The translations under genes were made by a program, and so were the position numbers. The notes beneath the pieces were generated by a model. That model was not told the origin of the DNA, ran no database searches, and was given only the letters and a program-made list of their open reading frames with translations. From Desulfuromusa sp. (GTDB lineage Bacteria > Desulfobacterota > Desulfuromonadia > Desulfuromonadales > Geopsychrobacteraceae): a stretch of DNA of 33,149 nt. Within the stretch, counting starts at the first letter, position 1; each line of letters begins with the position of its first letter. The stretch spans positions 1 through 33,149 of the forward strand of contig JAGGWI010000167.1 of assembly GCA_021157505.1 (NCBI GenBank), written 5' to 3'. Of the stretch, positions 1 through 8,595 are shown piece after piece.

Positions 1-229
1 CCTTAGAAGAACTGATGAGGATTTTCACCCCTGTCCCTCGGTAGACCATAATCATCATTAACAACTGATCATGCCAGAAGGGACAGAGGACAAATTTTCC
101 ATCTTCCCAAAGGTTTCGGGGATGGTCTCCACCGATAGTTTCAATCCGATTGGTTAAATACAGAAAACGGATCACCAAAGACGCAAACAAAGGGCCAATT
201 GCCAACAACAGACGGTCCCCGAGCCCCAT
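1..229 (-). CDS. DUF374-family lysophospholipid acyltransferase, partial
   Basis: This is the N-terminal 76 residues of a gene that leaves the window at base 1. The start ATG (229-227) shares one base with the msbA stop (TAATG), which indicates translational coupling. The translation begins MGLGDRLLLAIGPLFASLVI, a hydrophobic N-terminal segment. It is followed by CPFWHDQLLMMIMVYRGTG and then KILISSSK, which resembles the FWH...RG.G...LIS start of DUF374 acyltransferases related to the lipid A late acyltransferases. In related genomes such a gene commonly follows msbA, next to kdtA and lpxK, so a role in lipid A or Kdo-lipid acylation at the inner membrane is likely. Only the first third is visible, so substrate and completeness cannot be judged. 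Confidence 0.72.
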   Translation of the reverse strand, partial: MGLGDRLLLAIGPLFASLVIRFLYLTNRIETIGGDHPRNLWEDGKFVLCPFWHDQLLMMIMVYRGTGVKILISSSK

Positions 230-1974
230 TAACTTTGTCCCCCGAACTGTGAATCGTAAAGGCGCTTATACAATCCCGATTTTTCGAGCAACTGCTGATG
301 GGTTCCAGATTCTTTAATTTCCCCATCATCAAGAACCAGAACCTGGTCAGCGTGCAAAATTGTAGATAATCGGTGGGCGATAACAAAGGTGGTCCGATTT
401 TTCATCAAGTTTCCCAGAGCCTGCTGTACCATGTTCTCGCTTTCAGTATCCAGAGCACTGGTTGCCTCATCCAACATGAGAATCGGGGCATCCCGTAAAA
501 TTGCCCGGGCGATACAAAGCCGCTGTCGTTGCCCGCCAGACAAACGGACACCACGGTCACCTATCGACGTTTCATAACCTTCAGGCAACTGGCGGATAAA
601 TTCATCAGCATAAGCCTGAGTAGCTGCAATTTCTACAAGTGAAAAATCGGCATCGGGTTGCCCGTAACGAATATTATTGGCGATGGTATCATTAAACAAA
701 AAAGTTTCCTGATCAACCAGTGCCAGATTTGCATGCAAACTTTTCTGGGTTAGCTTACGAATATCATAACCATCAATCAGAATTTGTCCATGTTGTGGAT
801 CATAGAAGCGATTCAATAAACCAATAAAAGTACTTTTCCCGGCACCACTTGGTCCAACCAGAGCGATAACCTCACCGGGCTTCGCCTGCACAGAAAAATC
901 CCGCAAAACCAGCTTGTCATCATATGCAAACCCGACATTTTTAAAACTGACCTGACCCAGACAACCAGATAGTTCTACCGCATCCCGGGCATCATCAATT
1001 TCGGGCTGGTTATCAAGTACTTCAAAAACCCGTTCCGCTGCACCAATAGCTTTTTGGATGGTGTTATTAACTTTAATCAGCCGTTTAAGGGGGGAATACA
1101 TCAATAGAATAGCTGCAAGAATTGAGAATAACTCACCTTTAGTTATTGCTTCAGCCGCAACCCGATTCAAACCATACCAAAGAACAGCCGCAACTCCAAA
1201 TGAGGTCATAATTTCCATAACCGGAGCTGAGGCCGCTGAATATCTGAATGTTTTACGGATAAAGGTGAAAAATCTGAAATTTTCCCGAACAAACTTCTGT
1301 TCTTCACGCTCCTCAGCAGCAAACGCTTTAATCACTTTGATCCCCGAAAAACTCTGCTCCAGGACACCGGTCAGATTCCCCATTGCATCTTGACCACGCC
1401 GGGAGAACTTTTTGATTTTTCGACCAATAGCAACCGCTGGCCAGACAGTTGCCGGGATGACAACGAAGGCCATCAGCGCCATTTTCCAATCGGCATAAAA
1501 AGCATAACCTGTCAATGCAAGCAGGGTCAGAGTTTCGCGTATAAAGGTGACCAGAACGTCTGCAAGGGCAGATTGCATCACGTTGACATCATTGAGAATT
1601 CTTGACATCAATGAGCCGGAAGAACTTTTGGTAAAAAAACGGGTCGACAACCTCAGCGTATGGCCAAAAACTTCATTGCGGATATCCTGGATGGCCAGTT
1701 GTCCTGCCGTGCGGATATTGTAGGTTTGAACATAACGGCAGAGCCCTTTAAATGTTGCCAGTCCAATAACAAAGAACGGAAGAAGCTGAGCTAATTTGAG
1801 ATTGCCAGCGATAATCAAATCATCGACAAAGGGCTTGACCAGATAGGCGATGATCGCATCAGAGCCGGCGACCCCCAATGAAGCCACCATTGACAGCGCA
1901 ATGATCCATTTATACGGCGCAGCGTAACTGACAAGCCGCAGATAGATATTCTTTTGTTGATTGCTCAATAACAC
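229..1974 (-). CDS. msbA: Lipid A export ABC transporter MsbA (fused permease and ATPase)
   Basis: This 581-residue half-transporter flips lipid A-core across the inner membrane using ATP. Residues about 1-320 form the six-helix exporter domain, including the motif SRILNDVNVMQSAL. Residues about 340-581 form the ATPase, with Walker A GPSGAGKST, signature LSGGQRQR, Walker B ILMLDEATSALD and the switch histidine in IAHRLST. The length is usual for MsbA. The start codon is GTG (1974-1972), chosen because AGGGA lies six bases upstream; no ATG is near. The gene follows lpxB across a 163-nt gap filled by a palindromic element, and its stop overlaps the next start. Position in an lpx cluster supports MsbA over a generic exporter. 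Confidence 0.9.
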   Translation of the reverse strand: MLLSNQQKNIYLRLVSYAAPYKWIIALSMVASLGVAGSDAIIAYLVKPFVDDLIIAGNLKLAQLLPFFVIGLATFKGLCRYVQTYNIRTAGQLAIQDIRNEVFGHTLRLSTRFFTKSSSGSLMSRILNDVNVMQSALADVLVTFIRETLTLLALTGYAFYADWKMALMAFVVIPATVWPAVAIGRKIKKFSRRGQDAMGNLTGVLEQSFSGIKVIKAFAAEEREEQKFVRENFRFFTFIRKTFRYSAASAPVMEIMTSFGVAAVLWYGLNRVAAEAITKGELFSILAAILLMYSPLKRLIKVNNTIQKAIGAAERVFEVLDNQPEIDDARDAVELSGCLGQVSFKNVGFAYDDKLVLRDFSVQAKPGEVIALVGPSGAGKSTFIGLLNRFYDPQHGQILIDGYDIRKLTQKSLHANLALVDQETFLFNDTIANNIRYGQPDADFSLVEIAATQAYADEFIRQLPEGYETSIGDRGVRLSGGQRQRLCIARAILRDAPILMLDEATSALDTESENMVQQALGNLMKNRTTFVIAHRLSTILHADQVLVLDDGEIKESGTHQQLLEKSGLYKRLYDSQFGGQS

Positions 1975-1987
1975 AAATATCCCTGTC

Positions 1988-2133
1988 TAGCAGAGTGTTG
2001 AAAAACGTTTTCGAGGCCGCGAGTGCAAGGCGAAAATTGTCGAAAGAGCGCAGTTTACACTCTGTAAATGAGCATTTTAAGACAATTTTCAACGCAGCAA
2101 TCGCAACGCAGGTAGTTTTTCAACAGCCTGCTA
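1988..2133. repeat. 146-nt palindromic intergenic element (type A)
   Basis: Nearly the whole lpxB-msbA gap is one imperfect palindrome centred near 2061. The ends are tagcagagtgttgaaaaac (1988-2006) and the complement tagcaggctgttgaaaaac (2115-2133), with two mismatches. Inside it are the exact arms gaaaattgtc (2032-2041) and gacaattttc (2081-2090), and the inner arms tttaca (2054-2059) and tgtaaa (2063-2068). It starts four bases after the lpxB stop codon and ends three or four bases short of the msbA ribosome-binding site. It codes for nothing convincing. It looks like a non-autonomous, MITE-like or REP-like repeat that would fold strongly in the lpxB-msbA transcript. Confidence 0.75.
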
Positions 2134-2137
2134 AACG

Positions 2138-3295
2138 CTATGCGGACATTTCAGCAGCTATGCTGGAAACTCGCACTGAACAACCGGGAGCCCCTAACAA
2201 CTGTCGGACACCTTTTAGGTCTTGCTGCATTGTTTCAATATAATCTTGATCGTCAAGAAGTCTCAGAATTTCATCACCCATTGCAGCAGGTTCCGCAGCG
2301 TCCTGAATAAATTCCTGCACAATTCTGCGACCGGCAACAATATTCGGCAAACCAATATATTTTATTTTAATCAAGTGCTTGCCGATTCGGTAACTTAAGG
2401 GGGCAACTTTATACAGAATAGCCAGTGGCGTTCCAACCAGCGTAAGTTGCAGCGTTACCGTTCCCGATACAGTCAAAACGGCATCACAGGCCGTCGCAAC
2501 TTCATAAATATTCTCTTCAACAATAAAGATCGGTAATTTCGTATTTGAAAATCTTTGTTCTAAAAGATTACGCGATAGTGAAGGGGCAACTGGAAGTAAA
2601 AATTTAGCAGCGGGTTTCTTCGCATGTAATAGTTCAGCAGTTGCAACTAGAACATCTAAAATATGTTCCAATTCACTATTTCGACTCCCTGGGAAAATTC
2701 CAATAACCTGTTCATCTGCGCCGATACCAAGTCTGCTTCGTAATAAACCTTGCGGTTGATTCTGAATGAATTCATCCAGTAACGGATTGCCGACATACTC
2801 GGCACTCACCCCTAACGGTGCATAAATTTGTGGTTCAAAGGGAAAAATCAAGGCCAGACGGTCTACTCGCTCAGCAATCACCTTTGACCGACCACTGCGC
2901 CAGGCCCATACCTTGGGACTGATGTAGTAAAGAACCGGTATTCCGGCAGCTTTTGCAACCTTGGCGAGACGCAGGTTGAAATCTGGAAAGTCGATCAAAA
3001 TCAATAGAGAGGGGGGAGCAGTCGCTAAAAGAACCCTTTTGAGTTGGCGAAAGCGACGAAAAATGTTGGGTAAATGGCTGACAACCTCAACAACTCCGAT
3101 AACAGATAATTCATCGGAAGGGAAAAGAATTCTGCACCCTGCCGCACACATTCTATCGCCACCGACACCAAAAAAACTTAGCTGCGGATGGTGTTCTGCT
3201 GCAGCCTGGATAAGATGACTACCATGCAGATCACCAGAGGCTTCCCCTGCAACAATCATCACCTTGCGAGACCTGTCAGAACCAGTTGATGACAT
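2138..3295 (-). CDS. lpxB: Lipid-A-disaccharide synthase LpxB
   Basis: LpxB joins UDP-2,3-diacylglucosamine and lipid X to make lipid A disaccharide phosphate at the inner-membrane surface. The 385-residue protein starts MSSTGSDRSRKVMIVAGEAS and continues with the family hallmark GEASGDLHGSHL. Other LpxB landmarks are FFGVGGDRM, LIDFPDFNLRLAK, YYISPKVWAWR, GIFPGSRNSE and, near the C-terminus, the nucleotide-site stretch VSGTVTLQLTL. I chose the ATG at 3295 because GAGAG lies six bases upstream and 385 residues is the usual length; an upstream in-frame ATG at 3346 would read through a terminator-like hairpin. The stop TAG (2138-2140) abuts the type A palindrome. Confidence 0.93.
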   Translation of the reverse strand: MSSTGSDRSRKVMIVAGEASGDLHGSHLIQAAAEHHPQLSFFGVGGDRMCAAGCRILFPSDELSVIGVVEVVSHLPNIFRRFRQLKRVLLATAPPSLLILIDFPDFNLRLAKVAKAAGIPVLYYISPKVWAWRSGRSKVIAERVDRLALIFPFEPQIYAPLGVSAEYVGNPLLDEFIQNQPQGLLRSRLGIGADEQVIGIFPGSRNSELEHILDVLVATAELLHAKKPAAKFLLPVAPSLSRNLLEQRFSNTKLPIFIVEENIYEVATACDAVLTVSGTVTLQLTLVGTPLAILYKVAPLSYRIGKHLIKIKYIGLPNIVAGRRIVQEFIQDAAEPAAMGDEILRLLDDQDYIETMQQDLKGVRQLLGAPGCSVRVSSIAAEMSA

Positions 3296-3309
3296 AAAAC
3301 TCTCACGCC

Positions 3310-3344
3310 AAAAAAACAAAAGGCGAGAACCATACGGATCTCGC
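3310..3344 (-). terminator. Terminator-like hairpin between lpxA and lpxB
   Basis: On the minus strand, GCGAGA-T-CC and GG-T-TCTCGC pair around a GTAT loop (3344 down to 3323; nine positions with one T-T mismatch). The stem is followed by CTTTTG and then seven T residues (3316-3310). This has the form of an intrinsic terminator, yet it lies inside the lpx gene string, 15 bases before the lpxB ATG. It could end part of the lpxA transcripts or act as an attenuator upstream of lpxB-msbA. The shape is read directly; activity is inference. Confidence 0.6.
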
Positions 3345-3377
3345 AACTTTTGTTACCGATAAAGTTGAAAATTATCG

Positions 3378-4151
3378 CTAACGTGCCAAACCACGCTCAC
3401 TTTTTTTCAAAAAATCGAGGTAAGTTGCAACTTCTTTTCTTGATCCATCAAAGCGCTCTTTTATCTGGGCAACAGCTTCATCCAGATTGAGATTTGAACG
3501 GAATACCAATTTATAAATACCTTTAATATTGCTCAATTCCTGGGCTCCAAAGCCGCGCCGTTTTAATCCGGTCAGGTTCAATCCCACAACTTTTGCCCGG
3601 TCACCCTGGACTATCGAATAGGGCGCAACATCCTGGCCGATCATAGAACCACCACTCGCCATCACATGGCAACCGATCCGGGCAAACTGATGGACAGCAC
3701 TCAAACCACCGAGTATCGCATAATCATCCACCTCAACATGCCCGGCCAAAGTAGCAGCGTTTGCCATGACAACATGATCGTTAACAATACAATCGTGCGC
3801 AACATGAGCATAAGCCATAAGCAAGTTATCATTTCCAACCGTCGTTATCCCACCGCCACCCTCAGTTCCCAGATGGATTGTCACAAACTCACGGATTCGG
3901 TTACGGGCGCCGATTTTCAGATATGAAACCTCCCCGGAAAACTTCATATCCTGGGGTATCGCTCCGATCGAAGTAAACTGAAAAATCTGGTTGTCACAAC
4001 CGATTTCAGTCCGTCCTTCGATGACGGCATGAGGTCCTACCGTTGTTCCCGCCCCAATTTTGACGTGCTCCCCAATAACGGCATATGGACCAACCGTTAC
4101 AGATGAGTCAAGTTCCGCCCCTGGAGCAATGATTGCTGTTGAATGAATCAT
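3378..4151 (-). CDS. lpxA: UDP-N-acetylglucosamine acyltransferase LpxA
   Basis: LpxA transfers an R-3-hydroxyacyl chain from acyl carrier protein to the 3-OH of UDP-GlcNAc, the first step of lipid A synthesis, in the cytoplasm. The 257-residue protein begins MIHSTAIIAPGAELDSSVTV. Residues about 1-190 are left-handed beta-helix hexapeptide repeats (for example VKIGAGTTVGPHAVIEG). The segment MAYAHVAHDCIV carries the catalytic histidine region of the family, and a helical C-terminal domain follows. Its start is 12 bases after the fabZ stop, consistent with one transcript. A weak GGA precedes the ATG. Downstream lies a terminator-like hairpin rather than an immediate lpxB start. Length and motifs fit LpxA well. 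Confidence 0.95.
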   Translation of the reverse strand: MIHSTAIIAPGAELDSSVTVGPYAVIGEHVKIGAGTTVGPHAVIEGRTEIGCDNQIFQFTSIGAIPQDMKFSGEVSYLKIGARNRIREFVTIHLGTEGGGGITTVGNDNLLMAYAHVAHDCIVNDHVVMANAATLAGHVEVDDYAILGGLSAVHQFARIGCHVMASGGSMIGQDVAPYSIVQGDRAKVVGLNLTGLKRRGFGAQELSNIKGIYKLVFRSNLNLDEAVAQIKERFDGSRKEVATYLDFLKKSERGLAR

Positions 4152-4163
4152 AATATGTCCATG

Positions 4164-4601
4164 TTACTTAGCTGCAAACGTAGCTTTCAAAATTGCTTGA
4201 GCAACCAAAGTTTCGCCAACGTAGGCCTTACCATCGAATTGATATATTCCACGCCGTTTTGAGAGTAACTCCAGTTCCAACCGTAGAACATCACCGGGGA
4301 GAACTGGTTTGCGAAAGCGAGCCTTATCAATACTGGCAAAATAAGTAACACGATCATCCCCAATGCCATCGATAGTCGAGGCATAGGCTCCACCAACCTG
4401 CGCCATCGCTTCAATAATCAGAACTCCCGGCATGATTGGATGGTCAGGAAAGTGCCCCTGAAAAAAAGGTTCGTTGATCGTCACATTTTTATAACCGAAG
4501 ACCTTGACCCCCTCTTCAACTTCTTCCAATCGATCAATTAAAAGAAAAGGGTAGCGGTGGGGTAAAACTTTCATAATTTGCTGGATATTCATGACTAGCA
4601 T
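4164..4601 (-). CDS. fabZ: 3-hydroxyacyl-ACP dehydratase FabZ
   Basis: FabZ dehydrates 3-hydroxyacyl-ACP in fatty acid elongation and competes with LpxA and LpxD for the same substrate, which explains its place between them. The 145-residue protein has the hotdog-fold motifs LPHRYPFLLIDR and GHFPDHPIMPGVLIIEAMAQ, holding the catalytic histidine and glutamate. I keep the ATG at 4601 (MLVMNIQQIM) because AAGGAG lies seven bases upstream, inside the last codons of lpxD. One base separates the lpxD stop from this ATG, so translation is probably coupled. The internal Met at residue 4 is a less well placed alternative. Confidence 0.95.
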   Translation of the reverse strand: MLVMNIQQIMKVLPHRYPFLLIDRLEEVEEGVKVFGYKNVTINEPFFQGHFPDHPIMPGVLIIEAMAQVGGAYASTIDGIGDDRVTYFASIDKARFRKPVLPGDVLRLELELLSKRRGIYQFDGKAYVGETLVAQAILKATFAAK

Positions 4602-4602
4602 A

Positions 4603-5637
4603 TCAATTCTCCTTTAACAGCGTCTCAAGTTCCTCCAGACGATTTTTTATTTGTTTCATTTCTTTACGCATTTCCGGAAGTTTGGGCAATGTCATGGTTG
4701 CTCGAAGCCACTGTTTGTGAGGCATCAGAGGCAATCCTGACAAGGTTTGATTTGCGGCCACATCTCGAGTTACCGCCCCTCTGCTACCGATCATGACATG
4801 GTCGCCAACTTTCAAATGGCCAGCAGTTGCGGCCTGACCACCAAAGGTGCAGTGGTTACCAATTATGGTGCTACCTGAGATGCCAGTTTGTGCAACCAGA
4901 ATACAATCTTCTCCGATATTCACATTATGACCAATTTGAACTAAATTATCGAGTTTTGTACCACGGCAAATCCGGGTTTCACCCAGAGCCGCTCGATCAA
5001 CACAGCTTCCAGAGCCAATTTCAACATCATCCTCTAGGATGACGATTCCCACTTGGGGGATTTTATAGTAGCTATCCCCGTCAGGAGCAAAACCAAAGCC
5101 ATCAGCACCAATGACCGCAGCAGGTTGTAGAATAACCCGATCATGCAAACGACAACCTTCACGCACAACTGCTTTGGCATGCAGCAAACAATCCCGGCCA
5201 ATGGTGACATCATCGTAAATGACAACCCCCGGATATAGAATTGTTCCAGCTCCAAGCTTAACCCGCTCGCCAACAACACAACCGGGATAAATTGTCGCCG
5301 ACTTATCAATATCGGCAGATTCAGCAACCCAGGCTCCTGACATCACGCCATTAACTGGTCGTTCAGAAACCTGCAAAAATGTGAGGATTTTTGCAAATGC
5401 CAGGTACGGGTTAGCACAAACAATCAAGTTCATCTTATCAGGTGGATCAATCCCTGGAGCAAGGATCACTGCTGATGCCTGACAATTTTTCAGCTTCGCC
5501 AGATATTTTGTATTGGCAACAAAGGTAATATCCCCCTGTTGTGCCCGATCAATGGGTGCAACCTGGACTATATCCAAGTCAGGATCACCCTGCAGTTCGC
5601 CACCAACCAGGTCTGCTAATTTCTGTAATTTTGCCAT
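4603..5637 (-). CDS. lpxD: UDP-3-O-(3-hydroxyacyl)glucosamine N-acyltransferase LpxD
   Basis: LpxD adds the second, amide-linked hydroxyacyl chain to the lipid A precursor. The 344-residue protein has an N-terminal uridine-binding domain (MAKLQKLADLVGGELQGDPD; about 1-100). It is followed by hexapeptide repeats forming a left-handed beta helix (about 105-305), with AVIGADGFGFAPDGD and the catalytic-region motif NLVQIGHNVNIGE. A short basic, heptad-like C-terminal helix (PEMRKEMKQIKNRLEELETL) matches the trimer tail of the family. Its start is separated from ompH by 131 bases containing a decayed repeat copy. Only a loose GATGG precedes the ATG. Length and order are typical. Confidence 0.95.
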   Translation of the reverse strand: MAKLQKLADLVGGELQGDPDLDIVQVAPIDRAQQGDITFVANTKYLAKLKNCQASAVILAPGIDPPDKMNLIVCANPYLAFAKILTFLQVSERPVNGVMSGAWVAESADIDKSATIYPGCVVGERVKLGAGTILYPGVVIYDDVTIGRDCLLHAKAVVREGCRLHDRVILQPAAVIGADGFGFAPDGDSYYKIPQVGIVILEDDVEIGSGSCVDRAALGETRICRGTKLDNLVQIGHNVNIGEDCILVAQTGISGSTIIGNHCTFGGQAATAGHLKVGDHVMIGSRGAVTRDVAANQTLSGLPLMPHKQWLRATMTLPKLPEMRKEMKQIKNRLEELETLLKEN

Positions 5638-5691
5638 TGCACCATCTTTACTATAGTACTCGTAGTCTCAACTGATATTTTATGCGCCAGA

Positions 5692-5766
5692 AGCCTGCAA
5701 ACGTGTCGAAATCTGTTCTCAAACCTCCAAATTTTCTCTTCGCCCCGCATAGTCCGACAAACTCCT
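5692..5766 (+). repeat. Degenerate half copy of the type B palindromic repeat
   Basis: The bases from agcctgcaaacg (5692) to gtccgacaaactcct (5766) match the right-hand half of the full element at 12828-12993. The core tgttctcaaacctccaaatt is identical, with scattered changes elsewhere. The left half is missing. It fills most of the ompH-lpxD gap and stops two bases from the ompH stop codon, so it may have trimmed or replaced the original spacer. Confidence 0.7.
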
Positions 5767-5768
5767 TG

Positions 5769-6281
5769 TTACTTCTTACTCGCGTCGTATGCCTCAATGA
5801 GTTGAATTGTCAAATCAATCATGTCATCGGCAACATAGATAAGACCACCCTCAGTTTTTTCAATAATCATCGAGTAACCACCATCACGGCCAAATTTCTG
5901 TAAAATTGCAGTGAGTTCTTTAAGAATTTCCTGCGTATACTTCTCATCTTTTTGCTGCAGTTGGCGTCGGGCCTCATTCTGAAATTGTTGCAAAGCTGCT
6001 GCCTGGGTTTGATATTCTTTTATCTTTTCCGCCTTGGCTGTATCTGAAAGAAGGGCCCCCTGCTTTTCAAGTTCGTTCTTCAACTTCAGGAACGCTTCCT
6101 GCTTTATCTTAAACTCTGTTTCATACTCTTTTGCCTGTGCGGCAATCTTAACCTTTGCTTGAGCGCCAGTTCCGGAGTCATTTAACGCCTTTTGTAGATT
6201 GACATAAGCAACTTTCATCTCCGCAAAAGCTGGAGTTGATAATAAAAAGGTAGCAAGTAAAACAAAAACAATCTTTCTCAT
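5769..6281 (-). CDS. skp: OmpH/Skp-family periplasmic chaperone
   Basis: Skp holds unfolded outer-membrane proteins in the periplasm and delivers them to the BAM complex, whose core gene bamA is directly upstream. The 170-residue protein has a clear signal peptide (MRKIVFVLLATFLLSTPAFA, cleavage after AFA). The start of the mature protein, EMKVAYVNLQKALNDS, is a hallmark of the OmpH family. Residues about 45-125 are a long charged coiled coil (FLKLKNELEKQG), the tentacle arms. AGGAG lies six bases before the ATG. The gap to bamA is 23 bases. Sequence identity in this family is low, so the assignment rests on architecture and context. Confidence 0.9.
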   Translation of the reverse strand: MRKIVFVLLATFLLSTPAFAEMKVAYVNLQKALNDSGTGAQAKVKIAAQAKEYETEFKIKQEAFLKLKNELEKQGALLSDTAKAEKIKEYQTQAAALQQFQNEARRQLQQKDEKYTQEILKELTAILQKFGRDGGYSMIIEKTEGGLIYVADDMIDLTIQLIEAYDASKK

Positions 6282-6304
6282 GGTTTTCTCCTATGGATGA
6301 GTTA

Positions 6305-8536
6305 TTAAAAGGCTTTTCCTATGGTAAATTCAAATACAGATTGGTCTTCATAATCACGGGGAGATAAATTATAACCCCATTCAAAACGCAACGGCCCCAT
6401 CGGGCTCTTCCAACGAATTCCGGCCCCGACACTGTTACGCATATCAGAGAAGTAATTCTCATCATCGGTCCAAGCATTGCCGGTATCGTAGAACAGAACG
6501 CCCTTCAGTCCAAGTTTTTTATAAATTGGGAACAGATATTCAAAGTTAAAATACCCCATTCTTGAACCACCAATATAATCGCCCTCTTCCCTTGGCCCAA
6601 CTTCTCGATACTGGAAACCCCGAATGGTACGAATCCCCCCCAGGAAAAATTTCTGGGTAATCGACACGTCATCACTGTCTGTTGATGTCACATAACCGAG
6701 CTCACCGTGGATCGAAAAAACGGTTCCCCATGGCAACGGAAAGAAATGTCGATGTTCGGCGATGGATTTGACGAATTTTTCCGTACCACCCAATCCAGCG
6801 TACTCAAGAGAGAGTTTAGACATCCCACCTCGACTTGGATCTTCAAAATAATCGGTACTATTACGAACTATCTGAGCTGTTAATGATGACAGAGTTGAAT
6901 CCCCGGCTTCGTCCTGGATAGTCTCAGTGAGGTTGTTACTAATATTAGAGACATCCAACTGCTCATATCGATAGGTCATGTAGAGTTTAGATTTTCTGCC
7001 GATGGGATGACCCACCCGAATTGAACCACCAATTTTTTCTTCATCATAATCATCATATTCTCTGTCATTTTTATAAATGTCGCCCCCCAGAGTCCAGTTT
7101 GTATCGAGAAAGTGAGGGTCACTGAGAGCCAGAGAGTAGTTTGTACTATAAGAACCCATAGTACCACTGAGAGCAAGTCGCATACCATAACCGAAAAGGT
7201 TATCCTGAGAAATAGATCCCTGAGCCATAAGTTTATCGGACGAAGAATAGCCCATACCAATGGAAAAAGTTCCGGTTGAACGTTCAGTAACCTCGACACC
7301 AAGAACGGTTTTAGTCTCATCAGAACCCGGCTTGTTAGTCACATTGATTTCATCAAAGAAGCCAAGGTTACGAATCCGCCGATTTGCCTCCTTAACCTTC
7401 TTCGCACTGAAAAGATCACGCTCAAGCAGCGGTATTTCCCGGCGAATCACCTTATCACGGGTTTTGGTATTGCCAGTGATCTCAATCCGCTCAACAAAAA
7501 CCCTGGCACCCTGTTCAACTTCAAGATTTAGATCGATCAATTGCAGCTGTTGATCTTTGTTTGTTAATGGAGTTACGTTTGTATAGGCATAACCATGGTC
7601 TGCATAGACATCCGTTAACATCAGAATACTTTGACGCAATGCCGAGGTACCAAAAACATCTCCAGACTGCAACCTGACCAACTTTCGCAATTTCTCCTGC
7701 GAATACATCAAATCACCGGATATGGTAACCTCCCCGACCCGGTACTGCAACCCTTGATCAATCTCTATAGAGACATCCAGATACTCATCTTTAATCAGGG
7801 AAACCTGAGGTTCTCCCACCCTTACAGACTGGTAGCCTTCATCATGATAAGCAGCTTTGATTCTCTCAACATCCAGAGACATGGCCTCTTTATTATAAAC
7901 ACCCCGATCAGTGATCCAGGATAGCCACCAGCGTTCTTTCGTTTCCATTTCATCCAACAGTTGATCTTTATCAAACACAGTATTACCAACAAAGGTAATA
8001 TGCCTGATCAGAATCTTCTTCCCTTCAACAATGTTAAAAGTAAGCGTCCCCTCGTTCTTATCGTCTACCTGTAAGTCCGGTGTTATTTTTGCAGCATAAT
8101 AACCATCAACAATATAGGCATTCTTCATTTGCTCGAGAGTCACCTCAACCTTGATTCGATTATAAATTGAAGGTGTTCTCATCGTCAGCAGGGGGACCAA
8201 TTTGTCATCTTTAAGCTTCTTGTTGCCAACAAACACAATCGAACGGATCAAAGGGAGTTCGTGAACCACAAAAGTGAGAACTTTAGCTCCCTGAACCTCT
8301 GTCATCTCCACAGAAATATCATCAAAGTAACCCAATTTAAAGATACTCTGCATCGCCTGATCTATATTTTCAAGAGAAACCAAGTCGCCCGGCTTGATAG
8401 AAATTTCTGCCAACACTTTAGAGGTTTCAATCCGGGTATTCCCCCCGACTTGAATATCTGACACTCTTAAGTCCTGCGCAGAGGCAAACACCGCCGCACT
8501 TAACAGAATAAGTGTCAATATTACTTTTCTCAACAT
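6305..8536 (-). CDS. bamA: Outer-membrane protein assembly factor BamA
   Basis: BamA inserts beta-barrel proteins into the outer membrane. The 743-residue protein has a signal peptide (MLRKVILTLILLSAAVFASA) and about five POTRA repeats (roughly residues 22-345 and onward), with the recurrent GN pattern seen in IQVGGNTRIE, IVFVGNKKLKDDKL, ITFVGNTVFDKDQL and IEITGNTKTRDKVI. The C-terminal 16-strand barrel region includes the conserved lid-loop motif IRGF near residue 638 and ends in phenylalanine (FEFTIGKAF), the usual outer-membrane signal. GAGGG lies seven bases before the ATG. The gap to lolD is about 60 bases, and skp follows closely. It is slightly short compared with E. coli BamA but complete. 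Confidence 0.95.
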   Translation of the reverse strand: MLRKVILTLILLSAAVFASAQDLRVSDIQVGGNTRIETSKVLAEISIKPGDLVSLENIDQAMQSIFKLGYFDDISVEMTEVQGAKVLTFVVHELPLIRSIVFVGNKKLKDDKLVPLLTMRTPSIYNRIKVEVTLEQMKNAYIVDGYYAAKITPDLQVDDKNEGTLTFNIVEGKKILIRHITFVGNTVFDKDQLLDEMETKERWWLSWITDRGVYNKEAMSLDVERIKAAYHDEGYQSVRVGEPQVSLIKDEYLDVSIEIDQGLQYRVGEVTISGDLMYSQEKLRKLVRLQSGDVFGTSALRQSILMLTDVYADHGYAYTNVTPLTNKDQQLQLIDLNLEVEQGARVFVERIEITGNTKTRDKVIRREIPLLERDLFSAKKVKEANRRIRNLGFFDEINVTNKPGSDETKTVLGVEVTERSTGTFSIGMGYSSSDKLMAQGSISQDNLFGYGMRLALSGTMGSYSTNYSLALSDPHFLDTNWTLGGDIYKNDREYDDYDEEKIGGSIRVGHPIGRKSKLYMTYRYEQLDVSNISNNLTETIQDEAGDSTLSSLTAQIVRNSTDYFEDPSRGGMSKLSLEYAGLGGTEKFVKSIAEHRHFFPLPWGTVFSIHGELGYVTSTDSDDVSITQKFFLGGIRTIRGFQYREVGPREEGDYIGGSRMGYFNFEYLFPIYKKLGLKGVLFYDTGNAWTDDENYFSDMRNSVGAGIRWKSPMGPLRFEWGYNLSPRDYEDQSVFEFTIGKAF

Positions 8537-8595
8537 CCGTAACCCTCAGTGTAGAAATATAAAAACGCTGATTATAGAAAATCAGATTGAGAACT

